DNA from: Epiperipatus broadwayi
Lineage: Eukaryota; Onychophora; Udeonychophora; Euonychophora; Peripatidae
Reading direction: 5' to 3'
NCBI GenBank assembly: GCA_028023455.1
Contig: JAQFVV010000021.1
Span: 6,104,853 to 6,168,852, forward strand
Length of the DNA: 64,000 nt
Shown: one piece after another, positions 37,769 through 49,526 of the stretch
Layout: each line of letters starts with the position of its first letter
Numbering within the stretch: position 1 is the first letter of the stretch
Notes under the pieces: generated by a model
The model's database searches: none
The model's input: only the letters and a program-made list of their open reading frames with translations
What the model was told of the DNA's origin: nothing
Program-made: the position numbers and the translations under genes

Positions 37769-37983
37769 CAAAATTTTTATTAAATCTTAAGAAATAAAGT
37801 AATTGTATTATTTCTATTTTAGATTTTAAAATAAAAACATATACATTTTAATTATTTGCTGGCCTGCAAATAAGTAAATAAAAAAGTGAATAGTTAATTT
37901 CTTGGGAGAATTGTAAGATCACGTGATATGATAAAACCTCAATTTAGGCACGTTTAGCTCTCAATTCCATTTTTGTTTCCATA

Positions 37984-38074
37984 TTAGCCAGGAGGCAAAC
38001 CCGCAACAACCGTCTGCAACCAACTTCTTGCTTGCAAGGTGGCTGCGCTGACCTCTCGGTTATCAACGCTTGAC
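37984..38074 (-). mobile_element. tRNA-derived SINE (family 1), 3'-truncated
   Basis: On the minus strand GTCAAGCGTTGATAACCGAG to CGGGTTTGCCTCCTGGCT is family 1; the GATGCTATGACA end and poly-A are lost. It lies about 360 bp from another family 1 copy in opposite orientation. Confidence 0.75.
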
Positions 38075-38734
38075 ATTTCTTTCATCTCTGTGCTAAAGTG
38101 CAAATAGTTAATGACTAGGTTAATGATACTGATTGAAAATCTTTTATTGGTGATATGTTTTCATCAATAAATGAAATATATTAAGAAATTGACTTATCAT
38201 ATTATTATCTTACACATTTTTTAAAAATCTCATTAAGATCAAATATCTAGAATAGTTTTATATGATTTAGCTCAGAGGCAGAATCAAGGACGGTAAATGT
38301 AAAAGTGAGTAATATTTCTGTCATTACACTATTCTCACACAAGGTATGGATGGTTTCTGTCTGCTTTTAATGCCTTGTGGGAAGATGTAATCTTAAACAT
38401 ATGATCAAGGTATGTGAAAAAGACCATTATCATTTGGCCTAGACCACAATTTCTTACACATATATTTATCATTGTTATATATATATTTCAAATTACAACA
38501 GTTTAATTGATGTGTCAAATGAGCAACCCTCACAACTTTGACACAAATTCCTACCCTGCATGGGAGAGGTGTAGTTGAAATTACACTTTAGAAATATTAT
38601 TCATTATTGGATAATCTCTAGTCTAATGAATGACTAATAAAAATTATTAACATACTTTCATTAAGCGATTTGCGTTAAAGTTGTGAGGGCAGCACATTTA
38701 ACACCTATCAATTAAAATATAGTATTTTACTATA

Positions 38735-38870
38735 ATATACTGGATAATGATGAAGATATGTGTAAGAGAATGTGGATTGGGCCAACTAATAAGTGTTGGT
38801 TCAGCATAAGATATCTTGGGGATAACAGATCTTTTCATATGTCCTTGGTTATATGTTAATGATTATATCC
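38735..38870 (+). repeat. Degenerate hammerhead-element arm
   Basis: GCCAACTAATAAGTGTTGG and TTCAGCATAAGATATCTTGG are clear relatives of the hammerhead block, but CTGATGA is CTAATAA and GAAA is TAAGA, so no ribozyme can form. Downstream CATATGTCCTTGGTTATATG matches the family's 3' flank. Confidence 0.55.
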
Positions 38871-39912
38871 CTCCACAAGATGTTAAAAGCAAATAGAAAC
38901 TATTCTGTATCTTGCATGAGAGTCGTATAGTGAAAATTACACTATAGAAATATTATCGAAATTACTATACAGAAAAAAGAATCAGAATTAAAACCAATTC
39001 TTTTTTTATGTTGCACTTTAAGTATACAATAGTCAAATATGTTTAAAAATACATATATACAAGCAACAAAGATTACAAATTATAAAATTATTATATAAAA
39101 GCCTTTTTCGGCAAATTATGTTTTTTTGCCCTTTTCAATATGTTTCCATGATTTAAAGCACATACAACGACATCTATATCAATACATGAGAGAAGACAGA
39201 TAAACAAATGGATATCTGACACGATCTATTATGTGATTTTTTTTTCTTCTCAATTCTACTACAAAATTACTCTGTTATATATATTGAATGGATATATATC
39301 CACATATATTAATTAATTAACTATCCATTCTTTATCCATTAACCACTTATTATTTAACTTAATGGATGTTTTGTATATATTCATACAGTTGTTTTTATTA
39401 TACATGATGTATAATAATCTGTAGTCTAATAAATGATTAATACAAATTGTTAAAATATAAAAGTTTCTGGATAGAATCTCATCTGAATAAAGTTTAATTT
39501 TTTTTACATGATAAAACTGTAGTAGACAACCTATCCCATAGATACTCAACAGTACATAATATGCTAAGCAATGATTCATATTATTATTTTATCATTAATT
39601 AGAAATAAGAAGTAAAACTCTGAAATTATGAATCCTTATCCTGGATATATTACCAATTTATGGAAAGACAAAAAAATATAGCCTTTTAATTTCAAAACAA
39701 AGTAAATTCAAAATTAAAATAACTACGTAATAAATAATATATTTATCAAATTTCATTTCAAAATATTGTAACTGTTTCATGCTGGATATAAATTATGCAA
39801 CCTTTTTATTTTTTAAATCCAAACTAGTTTTAGAACATTTCTAGTAAATATTAATAGTTAATGATAAGAAAAATAGAATTGTCTGTAGTTATCAAAATAT
39901 TCAAATTAATAT

Positions 39913-39964
39913 TTAAATATAAATTCAAACACATTAATAATAGTGTGTTTGAATTTATATTTAT
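39913..39964. repeat. Near-perfect long hairpin
   Basis: AAATATAAATTCAAACACA and its reverse form separated by about 9 nt give a stem of roughly 20 bp. It could be a tiny foldback element or a replication-slippage palindrome. Confidence 0.6.
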
Positions 39965-40054
39965 TCTTCTACAATACAATTTTTAAGAATAAATAATAAA
40001 TGTTAAACCCTATAATTTTTAACACAATAATGATAAAATATTTTATATTGTAAT

Positions 40055-40222
40055 CTTAAATGGGATTCCAAGAGATTGTAAAAGACCCAGAAAGAGACCA
40101 CATGTGGGATGGATGGATGAAATAAGAAAGTGTGCAGGGGTGATGTGGAGAAGAGAAGCTAAAGATCGGAGAAGATGGATTGAACTTGGAGAAACCTTCA
40201 TCCTGCAGTGGAATGATGATTG
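40055..40222 (+). pseudogene. RTE-type LINE, 3' end only
   Basis: The last 165 bp of the copy A/B element: GGGATTCCAAGAGATTGTAA through GTGATGTGGAGAAGAGAAGC to the terminal ATGATGAT. Closely similar to copy A at 21115-21270. A 5'-truncated insertion, the common outcome of target-primed reverse transcription. Confidence 0.85.
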
Positions 40223-40659
40223 TAATCAACTTTTTGTAGATACAAATTTAAAAATGTATACTTATAATTATGTAAAGAGCTGATTAAAGATTATGAAGTA
40301 CAGTGAAATCTTTATCTCTTTTCGGAGAGAGAAAAAATTCTAGATGAGAAATAAAAATAGTACTAGAACTCATTAAAGATAAAAACAATATATTGATTAT
40401 GCATTAAAATACTCACAAATTACAATTCTAATTTTAGATTTAAAAACATTTCACATTTACTAATTTTATAGTTATATATATATATATGTCTTATAGAATT
40501 AATGTTGTTGGAATAAATATTAATCTATGCAATTGTTTGCAATTTCCAATCATTTTATAATGGCAATATCTTTTTGCTGCAGTTAGATCATTCTATTTTC
40601 AATCATTCTTTTTATACTTAGATACAAACTATATCCAATTTCCCTGATCACAATTTTGA

Positions 40660-40840
40660 GGATGAGATGTCCTTAACTGAAGGTACAACTTTTTCCAGGA
40701 ATTTTTTATTCTCAAATTTCCTTAATAGTTTTATTCATTTAATATCTAATCATTATCTTCTTTTCCATCCAATTTATCCTTGCCATTCTTCTCCAAAACC
40801 CCATTTTTATAGTAATCTTTTATTTCTTACTCAAAGACCA
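40660..40840 (-). pseudogene. LINE reverse transcriptase C-terminal fragment (third type)
   Basis: The minus strand reads KITIKMGFWRRMARINWMEK, which matches the common 'WFWRRML-I-W-' segment after the RT domain of many LINE proteins. Stops follow within 10 codons. It differs from the copies A/B C-terminus, so it stems from another LINE family. Confidence 0.5.
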
Positions 40841-41129
40841 ACCTCACATCCATTTGTCAATGTACTGCAAAGGTTGTAACCAATGTCACACTGTTTTTCA
40901 CATCAGTATGTTTATTTAGTAGTAGGACATTTTTTGTTTTGAAAAGCCTGTTTGCAGCTTTCTCTCTCATCTATGATTATCACTAATCCCACTATTCTTA
41001 TAATAAAATTTATTAATTTATTCCAGACTTATATTTATCTGTAGGTCCAATGATGCTTTTACTTGTTGTTTATCCACTAACATAATCTTCATTTTACCAG
41101 TATATTAAATTCAATTATTAAAACAATAA

Positions 41130-41242
41130 AATGGATTTATTGGTTGAGAGTTCAAGCACTAAAAGTATCAGAACTGGGGTTGGTCTTAGGGTCTTATGTC
41201 GAGATCCAGACACTCTATCACTACATTAAGCTACACAGTACA
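41130..41242 (-). mobile_element. tRNA-derived SINE (family 2)
   Basis: On the minus strand the order is TGTGTAGCTTAATGTAGTG (A-box-like), GGATCTCGACATAAG, then TGCTTGAACTCTCAACCAAT. The same layout occurs at 47.9, 53.8, 54.0, 56.3 and 56.8 kb. The boxes are diverged. The tail ends in an A/T-rich stretch. Confidence 0.55.
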
Positions 41243-42757
41243 AAACCAATTATTTATTTTTGGTTGCAAATACATATGAAGATCCTGTGATCTTAATTTC
41301 CCTGGTTCACTCCTGCCTGGTACACCCTCATTCCATTAGTCACAAGGTTCATCAGCATTTAAGATAAATTTATTTCCTTCAGGTCAAAAGGATATTCTTA
41401 TTCTCTATTAGCTTATTTGCTTTCCTAAGAAGATATTGCGCCTCATTCTAGGGTCTCTCAATCATCAAAGCCTTTTCAGCAAAATCAAAATACACCGCAA
41501 GTAGACGAAAATATAGTTGAGTAGGAAAAGCTATAATCGCAACTTACTTCTTATCCCTTTAAATTTAGTCCCCGGTAGATAATATAAACAATGATTAGTT
41601 ACCGACGAATAGAGAGAGTATTTAAATGATTCTATTATAAAAACTATTATATAGTAGTTTTGTAATATCTAGTTTGAATTAATGCAAACATTAATAATAA
41701 TTTAATTAAAAAGACACGGATACTACATATATATTTTAATTTTACAAATATTTATGTATACATAAAAAAAAAAAAAAGAAGAAAGAAAACATTTCCCTGA
41801 GAAAGCAATTTACAAGAACATCCGCCAGTTCAAACAGCTCAGTGACCTACTTTCAACAAATTTTCCCATTTTTAGTACTGCTCTTCTTTGGAAAAATCCT
41901 ATTACTTTATGCTTTCTCAATATAGCAGAGCAGACCCGCAAGTTGGTCAAGCATTGATGGTAAATTTAAAACGTGGACTTGAAATTAACATTGGCAAATG
42001 GACTTGAGTCACTTCAACTGAATGAACTCGGAGATTGATTAGAGTTGTAATACAGATTTTAATGCACAATTTAAATAGCAAATAATTTCTTATTCCCAAA
42101 CTTTTCATTCTAGGGAAAGGTAAACTGACATTTCCAAGAGAGGCCAGCATTTTACTTATTAATTCAATCTTGAACGTCAAACAATCCAATTACTTTGTTT
42201 TTAATGAATGAAAACCCAATTTAAATATTCATTTTAAAGGAAGATGACCATCTAAATTTAACAACTAATAAATTCTCTTCTTCTCGAAAATTTCTACTTG
42301 AATTAAGTGAAACAGAGGGGAGATATAAAAACATCTTTTATTCGCCTTAAAACATACGATAAATACTAGGAGCAATATTTTCATTATTTGTAAATAAATA
42401 AATATTTCTTTTCAAAATTGGCCCATTAATTCCAATACATTAACTATCTTCCACATTTTTTTTTTTTTTTACGAACATTAATATGAACCAATTTTTTTTC
42501 TCCTGTATCCATATTTCTATTACTGTACAGCTACATCTATGTTTCTATCACATTTTATGACCATTTCAAAGATGTTTTTCCTTATATCCATTTAATCTCA
42601 CCTTAAATGGAGAAAGGAGCAAAGCTTGAAAATAAGATAGAATGTCTGAATATAGGTGACGCTATAAGACGATATATATATGTATGGATGTGGGGAAAAA
42701 AATAGTTCATATAATGAAACAAAATTTAATTAGGGAGAGAAAGGCTTTAACCTTTGT
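41243..42757. other. Non-coding DNA, no feature assigned
   Basis: The open frame at 41947-42189 (-) has no recognisable domain. The sequence is mildly less A/T-rich than average from 41780 to 42200. Nothing can be assigned. Confidence 0.45.
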
Positions 42758-42879
42758 CACATGTGCCTTAAACGTTTGTATAATAGCCAAACACTGTAGT
42801 TTTGACTATAGAGGGAGCTCTCAAATCACAACACAAGCTAGGGCATCGTTTGACTATTATACAAACGTTTAACACATGT
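42758..42879. mobile_element. Short TIR MITE (122 bp)
   Basis: CACATGTGCCTTAAACGTTT with GTATAATAG at the left and CTATTATACAAACGTTTAAC with ACATG at the right form inverted repeats of about 33 bp. The interior has GTAGTTTTGACTATAGAGGG. A partial copy of that interior, in inverse orientation, lies at about 44365-44405 next to the LINE copy B tail. Confidence 0.75.
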
Positions 42880-43079
42880 AAAAACAGTTAGTCTTTCTTT
42901 CTCTAATTATATACTTTTTATATGCTTTTTAAGTAATCAGAATGCTACATTAGTTTCTATATTTCCATTAAAAAAAGATCTTTTTTTTTTTATTAAGGAA
43001 AAAATGCAGGTGACTGATCACCCGCTACATGATGTAAATACATTGTTTAATATTACAAGGTGAAACAATTATAGATCAG

Positions 43080-43460
43080 GTTCACAAAAGTACATACGCT
43101 TGATAAAAATTATATCCATAAAAGAGTTTAACGAGTGACGAGCACAGATCTGCACTGCTCGAAAACAATCCATCAAGGGGCGCAGTAACCCATGAGAGTG
43201 GAAATGGTGCTAGAAACTTTGACCCTGTACCCTCCCAATAGACTTTCCGGGTAGCGGCAATAATTGTCAACAGCCCGCACCCATAAACCAGACTCCCAAC
43301 AACTGCCACCAACTACCCCTGAGAAAGAAATAAAGAGTGCAGACCCATGCCTGCAAATATTACAGCAAAACTCCATTAATGTTACAGAAATATTTCTAGC
43401 TGGAGTGTCTGCCATCCAGCGTGTCAATTGAATTTGTCTGTGATTATGTTCTTGATAAAA
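43080..43460. other. CpG- and GC-richer island, unidentified
   Basis: Composition shifts to roughly 45% G+C with many CpGs (for example GAGTGACGAGC, TTCCGGGTAGCGGC). Two minus-strand frames of 76 and 106 codons cross it without a recognisable domain. It adjoins the degraded frame at 43507-43990. It could be an old exon, a promoter or a GC-rich repeat; I cannot decide. Confidence 0.35.
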
Positions 43461-43506
43461 GAATTGTTCGCTTTTATTCCTTAAATTTTTCAATCCTTAT
43501 TAAAAG

Positions 43507-43990
43507 TTATTCATTGAATGATTTCAGTAAAACAGTTGATTGTTTAGCTTCCTCATCCATTAAATCCAATATATTATCATAAGCCTCTTGCATAACGTTA
43601 TTTATCACATACTTCTATTCCCACCAGTTTTTACTTCATTTGCATAGATTTTCATTTTTGATTGTAATGCCTCTTCATACTTAAATTCTTGGTTATTAAC
43701 ATTAAATAATTTGTTTAACTTACTTCTTTCATTAGTTTCAAATTTAGATTTTATAGATTTTATCGGTTTCGCTTTTTAGATAACGTTATTTTCAATTTTA
43801 AACTTTTCAAAGCCTTCAACGACATTCACTTCCGCTTTCCTATTTTTGGCGATATATAGTCCAAATCACCTGAGGTAATTTCTTTGTTAACTGGATTCTC
43901 TTCTTCCATCAGTTGTTTATTTATACTGCTGTTTTCTTGACTTGCATTTCTCCCTCTATTTTGCACTTGAAAAGAAACGTTATCTGCCAT
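43507..43990 (-). pseudogene. Degraded unrecognised coding sequence
   Basis: From an ATG at 43990 the minus strand reads MADNVSFQVQNRGRNASQEN on to TSGDLDYISP. A frameshift follows near 43835, then VNVVEGFEKFKIENNVI, one stop, KFETNERSKLNKLFNVNNQE and EALQSKMKIYANEVKTG. A second shift near 43620 leads to NNVMQEAYDNILDLMDEEAK and STVLLKSFNE with a stop at 43507. The whole is about 160 codons. Codon-like composition, charged-residue content and few stops look unlike random translations of this AT-rich DNA. The sequence would be hydrophilic and partly helical. I do not recognise it. It may be a retrocopy of a host gene, an unfamiliar element protein, or chance. Confidence 0.4.
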
Positions 43991-44448
43991 CCTTGTTTTC
44001 ACAACGATGTCAGTTAAAATCTTGTTGCTGTTAGGAAACTAAAAGTTTTCTTCATTTTGATAACAACTCTTAAAGGTAATGAGCTTACCCTCAGTTTGAC
44101 TTCAAAATATTACAGTGAAGCTTCGTTATCCTTTTTTAATTCCACCTTTTATAGGGGACCTAAAACTAACGTTGTAATCCTCGAGGCACTAATTATTGTA
44201 AATCATACGATTTCATGTAAGTTAATTTATGAAAGAAAATAATGGATTTAAAAGTGAAGAGAGTAACATCTTCCTGATATCAAATCAAGATGCTTCAGAT
44301 TGGTGCATATAATTAAGAATTTAATTTAAAGATAAGATGGCTGCTTTTATCTTTATAAAGACCCTATCTTGTGTTGAGGTTTGAGAAGTCCCTCTATAGT
44401 CAAAACTACATCATTGCTTGGGTATTATCATCATCATCATCATCATTA

Positions 44449-45162
44449 TCAACCATTATCAATCCACTGCAGGATGAAGGTCTCTCCAAGTTTAATCCAT
44501 CTTCTCCAATCTTTAGCTTCTCTTCTCCACATCACCCCTACACATTTTCTTATTTCATCAATCCATCTTACATGTGGTCTCCTTCTGGGTCTTTTACAAT
44601 CTCTTGGAATCCAGTCTAAAATTTCAATTGTCCATCTATTATCATCTCTTCTAGCAATATGTCCAGCCCAACTCCACTTCAATCTTTTAATTTTTTCAGT
44701 GAGGTCAGTAACACCTTTTTGTTCTCTTACCCATACATTGCGCTTTCGATCTCTTCTTGTTACTCCCAACATACATCTCTCCATACTTCTTTGAGTGGTC
44801 TGAAGTCTCTGTATTGATCTTCTATTAAGTGTCCAAGTCTCAGATCCATAAGTAAGAACTGGTAAAACACATTTGTTAAAAACCTTTCTTTTCAAACACA
44901 TAGGCATATTTCCTTTTAATATCAAGTTATTTCTACCAAAAGCACTCCAACCAAGTTTAATTCTATGATTAATTTCCTCTATTATGTTTCCATCTGTATT
45001 AATAATCTGACCAAGGTATTTGTAACTCTTAACTTCTTCTAATTCATCATAATCAATCTTTATTTTCATATTTTGAGCAAATCGATTAAACATTACTTTA
45101 GTCTTTTTAACATTTATCTTTAGTCCTACTTTCCTACTTTCATCTGATAACTCCTGCAACAT
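44449..45162 (-). CDS. RT thumb and C-terminal domain of the same LINE protein (after frameshift)
   Basis: This 237-codon frame continues the protein after the one-base loss. It has [13 protein letters not shown] (RT motif D region), [12 protein letters not shown] (motif E region), [15 protein letters not shown], then the C-terminal [18 protein letters not shown] and [11 protein letters not shown], ending QWIDNG just before the (GAT)n tail. These segments are typical of RTE-like LINEs. The frame overlaps the upstream one by about 37 bp, and its Met (MLQELSDES) is internal to the ancestral protein, not a real start. Confidence 0.88.
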   Translation of the reverse strand: MLQELSDESRKVGLKINVKKTKVMFNRFAQNMKIKIDYDELEEVKSYKYLGQIINTDGNIIEEINHRIKLGWSAFGRNNLILKGNMPMCLKRKVFNKCVLPVLTYGSETWTLNRRSIQRLQTTQRSMERCMLGVTRRDRKRNVWVREQKGVTDLTEKIKRLKWSWAGHIARRDDNRWTIEILDWIPRDCKRPRRRPHVRWIDEIRKCVGVMWRREAKDWRRWIKLGETFILQWIDNG

Positions 45163-47438
45163 TTCCTGCAGCTCGGAAGCATTATTTGCAAAACAACTAC
45201 ATCATCTGCGAAATCTAAATGACTTAAATAATCTCCATTTACTTTCACTCCTTTAGTTTCCCATTTTAATCCACAAAATACTTCTTGCAGCACTGCTGTA
45301 AAAAGTTTTGGAGATATGGAGTCACCTTGTCTTACACCTTTCTCAATGTTGACTTTCCCAGTATCATTATGTAATCTAATTGTTGCTGTTGCATTTTTAT
45401 AAATATTCTTTAAAATATGACAATATCCTGGATCTATACCTTGATGATCCAATGCTTTAATCACTGAAGAAATGTTTATAGAATCAAATGCCTTTTCATA
45501 ATCTACAAATCCAAAACATAATGACAACTCATATTCATTTGTCCTTTCTATAACTTCTCTCAATACTTGAATATGATCTACTGTACTAAAACCACTTTTA
45601 AATCCAGCTTGTTCTCTTGGTTGGTGAAAATCCAAGGTTCTCTGTAGACGAGTTGTAATTATCTTGGTAAAAATTTTATATAAAACTGATAAAAGGCTGA
45701 TAGGTCTGTAATTTCTAATATCTTCTTTATCACCTTTTTTAAATATTAATATTATTACTGCATTCTTCCAATCATCCGGTACATCTTTATCATTTAGACA
45801 TTTGGTATATAACTTTGCTAATATTTTTTCTGTTTCTTCACCTGCTTCTTTTAATATATCAATTATAATTCCATCATTACCTGGAGCCTTTCCTTTTTTC
45901 ATACATTTAATTGCATTTCTCACTTCTTCATTTAAAATTCTGGGCAATTCGGAAGATGTAATAGATATAGGAGGTACTTGTTCTTTATTACTATATAATT
46001 CTTGATAAAAATCTTCTACCAATTTCATAATGTCATCCCTCTTTTTAGTAATAATTCCATCTTTTTTCCTTATTGCAGATATAAATTTCCTACCAATACC
46101 AAAATGTTGTTTTACATTCTTAAGACTTTTATTTTCTTCTACAGCTTTTCTTGCTAGTTCACAGTTATACTTTCTTATATCATTTTCAACTCTTTTCCGC
46201 ACCATTTTACAAAATTCGAGATATTCAATTCTTTTTAATGCATCATTCTTGCATATCTTCATATTCCTTCTTTTCTTCATAAGTTCTCTAGTCTCAGTAG
46301 AAATTTTATTAGTCAATTGCTGCTTTTTTCTACCAGCTATCTTTGTTGCAGTTTTTAAAAGTGTATCAGTTATTTTCATATTAATTTCATTCAAATCTGA
46401 ATCATGTTCAAAATCTACTAATACTTGAAACCGATTTGTAAGTTCTAATTTAAATTCATTAGAATGTTTCTGAAAATTAGGAATATCAACTGTAAACATA
46501 GTTCTGATCTTTAATAATTTTTGTCTCTCTAGTTTTACATTAACATGTATCTTACCCCTTACTAATCGATGATCACTTCCTGTGTTAAATTTATTAAGAA
46601 CATTACAATCTTGAAATATGTATTTCCTGTTAGTCAAAATATAATCCAATTCTGCTGTACCTTCATTTGGATGCTTCCATGTCCATTTCCTTCTAACATT
46701 TTTCTCAAAAAAAGAATTCATAATATAAAGTTTTTCCTTCTCTGCAAACTCCACAAGTCTATGTCCTCTCTCATTTCTATTACCATAACCAAAATTACCT
46801 ACAACACTTTCATCTTTCATTTGTTTACCAATTCTAGCATTAAAATCTCCCATAACAATTTTAAAATGTTGTTTACTCTGATCAAAAGCCTTTTGTACAT
46901 CCATATAAAAATCTTCTACTACTTCATCACTGTGAGAACTTGTTGGGGCATAAACCTGAATTATCTGCATTTGATATCTGCTATTAAGTTGTATAACTAA
47001 TCTTGCCACTCTGTCTGATACACCATCAATCTCCACAATATTGTTCTTCCACTTTTTATTTATAATGAATCCTACTCCACTTGTATTTCCAATATTTGTG
47101 CCTTTATAATAGAGCATATGTCCACTTTTTAAATCAATTGTCTCTTCACCTTTTCTTCTAACTTCACAAAGTCCAATAATATCCCATTTAATATAAGAAA
47201 GTTCTTCTTCTAATTCTTGCAATCTTCCTTCACTTGAAAGTGATCTGCAGTTGTAAGTACCTAAATAAAAAGTCGTCATCAAATGGCAGCCTGGGTCCGT
47301 CTCCAGGATATTCTTAGCACCCTCCACCTTCGGCCACCAACCGCTGCCTTGGTTGGTGACTTTACAGCCTTCTGGGATTAAGGGCCATGCTTTATTTTTG
47401 TCTATCATAATTGTATAATTGGGAAAAATCTTTATCAT
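45126..47438 (-). CDS. Endonuclease / reverse transcriptase, RTE-type LINE (main frame)
   Basis: The 770-codon frame encodes an AP-type endonuclease followed by a reverse transcriptase. In the endonuclease I see NCRS (63-66), CEVRRKGEE (91-99), [11 protein letters not shown] (162-172), [10 protein letters not shown] (197-206), AELDYILTN (262-270) and GSDHRLV (287-293), which supply the metal-binding and His/Asp catalytic residues of this fold. The RT has KAPGNDG (517-523), YRPISLL (577-583), [11 protein letters not shown] (644-654), [13 protein letters not shown] (701-713) and FADD (743-746), the catalytic pair. After FADD the frame is lost: one T appears missing from a T run at about 45190-45194 compared with copy A, and the last 25 residues are out of frame. 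The true start is unsure; copy A lacks the upstream Met codons, and a start near Met54 ([11 protein letters not shown]) would fit the endonuclease fold. Confidence 0.9.
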   Translation of the reverse strand: MIKIFPNYTIMIDKNKAWPLIPEGCKVTNQGSGWWPKVEGAKNILETDPGCHLMTTFYLGTYNCRSLSSEGRLQELEEELSYIKWDIIGLCEVRRKGEETIDLKSGHMLYYKGTNIGNTSGVGFIINKKWKNNIVEIDGVSDRVARLVIQLNSRYQMQIIQVYAPTSSHSDEVVEDFYMDVQKAFDQSKQHFKIVMGDFNARIGKQMKDESVVGNFGYGNRNERGHRLVEFAEKEKLYIMNSFFEKNVRRKWTWKHPNEGTAELDYILTNRKYIFQDCNVLNKFNTGSDHRLVRGKIHVNVKLERQKLLKIRTMFTVDIPNFQKHSNEFKLELTNRFQVLVDFEHDSDLNEINMKITDTLLKTATKIAGRKKQQLTNKISTETRELMKKRRNMKICKNDALKRIEYLEFCKMVRKRVENDIRKYNCELARKAVEENKSLKNVKQHFGIGRKFISAIRKKDGIITKKRDDIMKLVEDFYQELYSNKEQVPPISITSSELPRILNEEVRNAIKCMKKGKAPGNDGIIIDILKEAGEETEKILAKLYTKCLNDKDVPDDWKNAVIILIFKKGDKEDIRNYRPISLLSVLYKIFTKIITTRLQRTLDFHQPREQAGFKSGFSTVDHIQVLREVIERTNEYELSLCFGFVDYEKAFDSINISSVIKALDHQGIDPGYCHILKNIYKNATATIRLHNDTGKVNIEKGVRQGDSISPKLFTAVLQEVFCGLKWETKGVKVNGDYLSHLDFADDVVVLQIMLPSCRKCCRSYQMKVGK

Positions 47439-47868
47439 TTACACAAACATTCATTCTGCCTTATCAGGCACTGAGAAGAAAGACCATGGTGTTTCTTGAT
47501 CTTAAACTCAGAGATAAAAAGCCAATAAACTCACCACGCTGGCTGCATGTAAAAAAGGTTGAAGCCTTCCTTTCTCTAATTACATATTCTATGAGCTTGA
47601 TAAATAACCAGAACATTATAAAACAAGATTTGTAAAAAAAAAAAAAAAAAAAAAAGAAAATATGTAAAATAATTTATATATTTTAAAAAAGCATTCTATA
47701 TATAATACTATTTCAGTTTTCCATATATAAAGAGTAGAAGTAGACAAAGGTCTTTCCAATGGCCAATTACTTAAAAGTATTTAAATAAAAATCACTACTT
47801 ATCATTCATCAATTTCTGAGTAGTGAAAATTTGTGTAGTTTCTCAACCTTGTTATACTCTCTAATAAT

Positions 47869-47985
47869 AACATTCGAATGGTTTTACTGCTTGGGAGTTC
47901 ATACAAAACTTGAGTATTGGAAGCATATGAATTGGAATGGATCTGAGGACTTTATGCTTTAGAGTCAAACCATGTAGGATATACT
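47869..47985 (-). mobile_element. tRNA-derived SINE (family 2), diverged
   Basis: The + strand carries TCGAATGGTTTTACTGCTTG, GGAGTTCATAC and GAGGACTTTATGCTTTAGAG, the family 2 order. The A-box end is poorly kept. Confidence 0.45.
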
Positions 47986-48249
47986 CTTTTTAATTAAGAA
48001 TAGCTACATGCCAATTTATCAACATTGAATGATTAACTGGTTAGCTGTTAGCTAACTACCTGAAAAAAAAAATATCCTAAATTTATTTTGAAACCAAAGC
48101 TTTAGGAACATGTGTATTATTATTTTGAATACCTTGATAGTTTTATAAAGAGAAAGATAGATTTAGATGTTGAGTTCCAATAAAAATTAACATGTTAAAA
48201 GACAAAGTATTTTAGAACTTGGAAATAATGACTGTAACTAAATTAGCTG

Positions 48250-48780
48250 TATATAGAGCTTGATATTTTATTGAATTTAATGTATGGATGTGAAACATGG
48301 ACAACTTATCACTTTAATATAAAGATGTTAGAAAAATTTCAGTTAAGGATACTCTGTAAAATTATAAATAATGCAATGTTAAGATCATAAAACCAATCAG
48401 TATATTCCTCATCTTGCTGGATGTGATAAGTCCACAATTATAAAATCACATTTTTGTTGAATTGGACATGTGAAATGAATGAACAATGATAGACTTTTTT
48501 AAAAAAATGTTTTATTGCAAACTTGAGCATAAGTTTTATAGGAGACATAGACTCTGTCTATGCTATAAAGTTTTTCTCCATGTCATTTTAAAGAAGTGCA
48601 CTGGAAAGATATGGCAGACAATAGAATACATTGGACTTCAATTAGACATTTTCTTTCTGAAAAAAATAAAAGACAGCATCATAAAATATAAAGCAAACAG
48701 AATCAGCATCTTTTATATACGGACGTATTTGTAGTTCATAGATTGGGTTGTGTAACCATTGTAAAACTCATTTCTAGAAC
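48250..48780 (+). pseudogene. Second RTE/BovB-like LINE, 3' end with zinc-finger-like tail
   Basis: The frame from 48258 reads LDILLNLMYGCETWTTYHFN then IKMLEKFQLRILCKI, the segment that follows the RT thumb in RTE-like elements. After a stop, IGHVK near 48455, FYCKLEHK near 48505 and DMADNRIHWTSIRHFLSEK near 48608 match the usual GHV-R, FGELK and DR-WR blocks in order. The end, GRICSS then IGLCNHCKTH at about 48722-48770, looks like the Cys/His finger that closes many such proteins. It is not the copy A/B family. Multiple stops show it is dead. Confidence 0.75.
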
Positions 48781-49364
48781 TGTCCCCCCTCTCTCTTTCT
48801 GTCTTTTCTTTTGGAAGCAGAATAGTTATACTCATTTCTGAGTAGGTATTTATTATTATTTTAATATGTAATCACTAAAGCATTCTTACATGATTTGGAT
48901 AATGCAAGATTTTGAATATTTATTTTGAGTAATGATATATACCTCAGAAAATATTTCATATTTTCAAAATTTGTTTGGCTTATCCCAATTATCAGATAAT
49001 CTCAAAAGTCTTTGTAGATTTATTACTATTATTCCGTTACCCATCATGCACTACTGTTGCTTGATTAACAGCATCATCAGACAAACAAATTTTTATTTCC
49101 CATATTGCACAGCAGCCAAATATCTTGGCTTTCTTAACACTTATAATTATGGTGAAATATATAATTTCGGCATTTAATATATGTTATTTTTATATATTTC
49201 ACAGATCTTTAATGATTACAATCTGATAAATTTTACTGCATTTCAAATTTTACTCATGTTATATTTGATCTGAAAAATAACTATTATTTCTAAAATAATT
49301 GTACGATTATTTTTGGAATTTTTACTGGAAGTACGTCCTATGTTAAAATATCCTGTATAGTTAA

Positions 49365-49465
49365 GTGTAGTGAGTGATAGAGTGATGAAGTTCAAAGCTC
49401 AAGATCTATGAATCATTGTTCCAAATCTGGTGCTTTCATTTTCAACCTTCTTAATGAACTTTTGA
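49365..49465 (+). repeat. tRNA-like SINE fragment
   Basis: GTGTAGTGAGTGATAGAGTG resembles an A-box arm and TTGTTCCAAATCTGG, about 50 bp on, a B box. No tail or target duplication is clear. Confidence 0.35.
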
Positions 49466-49526
49466 ACAATAAACTACACAATTATTTATTTTTTTACAAT
49501 GCAAATAACATTTTATATATATCATA

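Larger units (their letters stand above)
44422..47547 (-). mobile_element. RTE-type LINE, copy B, nearly intact
   Basis: Reading on the minus strand, the element runs from the shared leader AGCCAGCGTGGTGAGTTTA (near 47544) to a (GAT)n tail at about 44425-44455, seen on + as TATCATCATCATC. Its single long ORF is broken only once. Only scattered substitutions separate it from copy A. A fragment of a small MITE lies directly beyond the tail. The other copies in the window are 5'-truncated or decayed, so B is the best source of the family's protein sequence. Confidence 0.9.

Noticed and set aside
37518-37790. 90-codon + strand ORF
   Set aside because: The frame runs over a family 1 SINE and a second tRNA-like fragment; it is not a gene.
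46030-47000. Long + strand frames opposite LINE copy B (132 and 143 codons)
   Set aside because: They are antisense shadows of the endonuclease/RT frame and carry no domain of their own.
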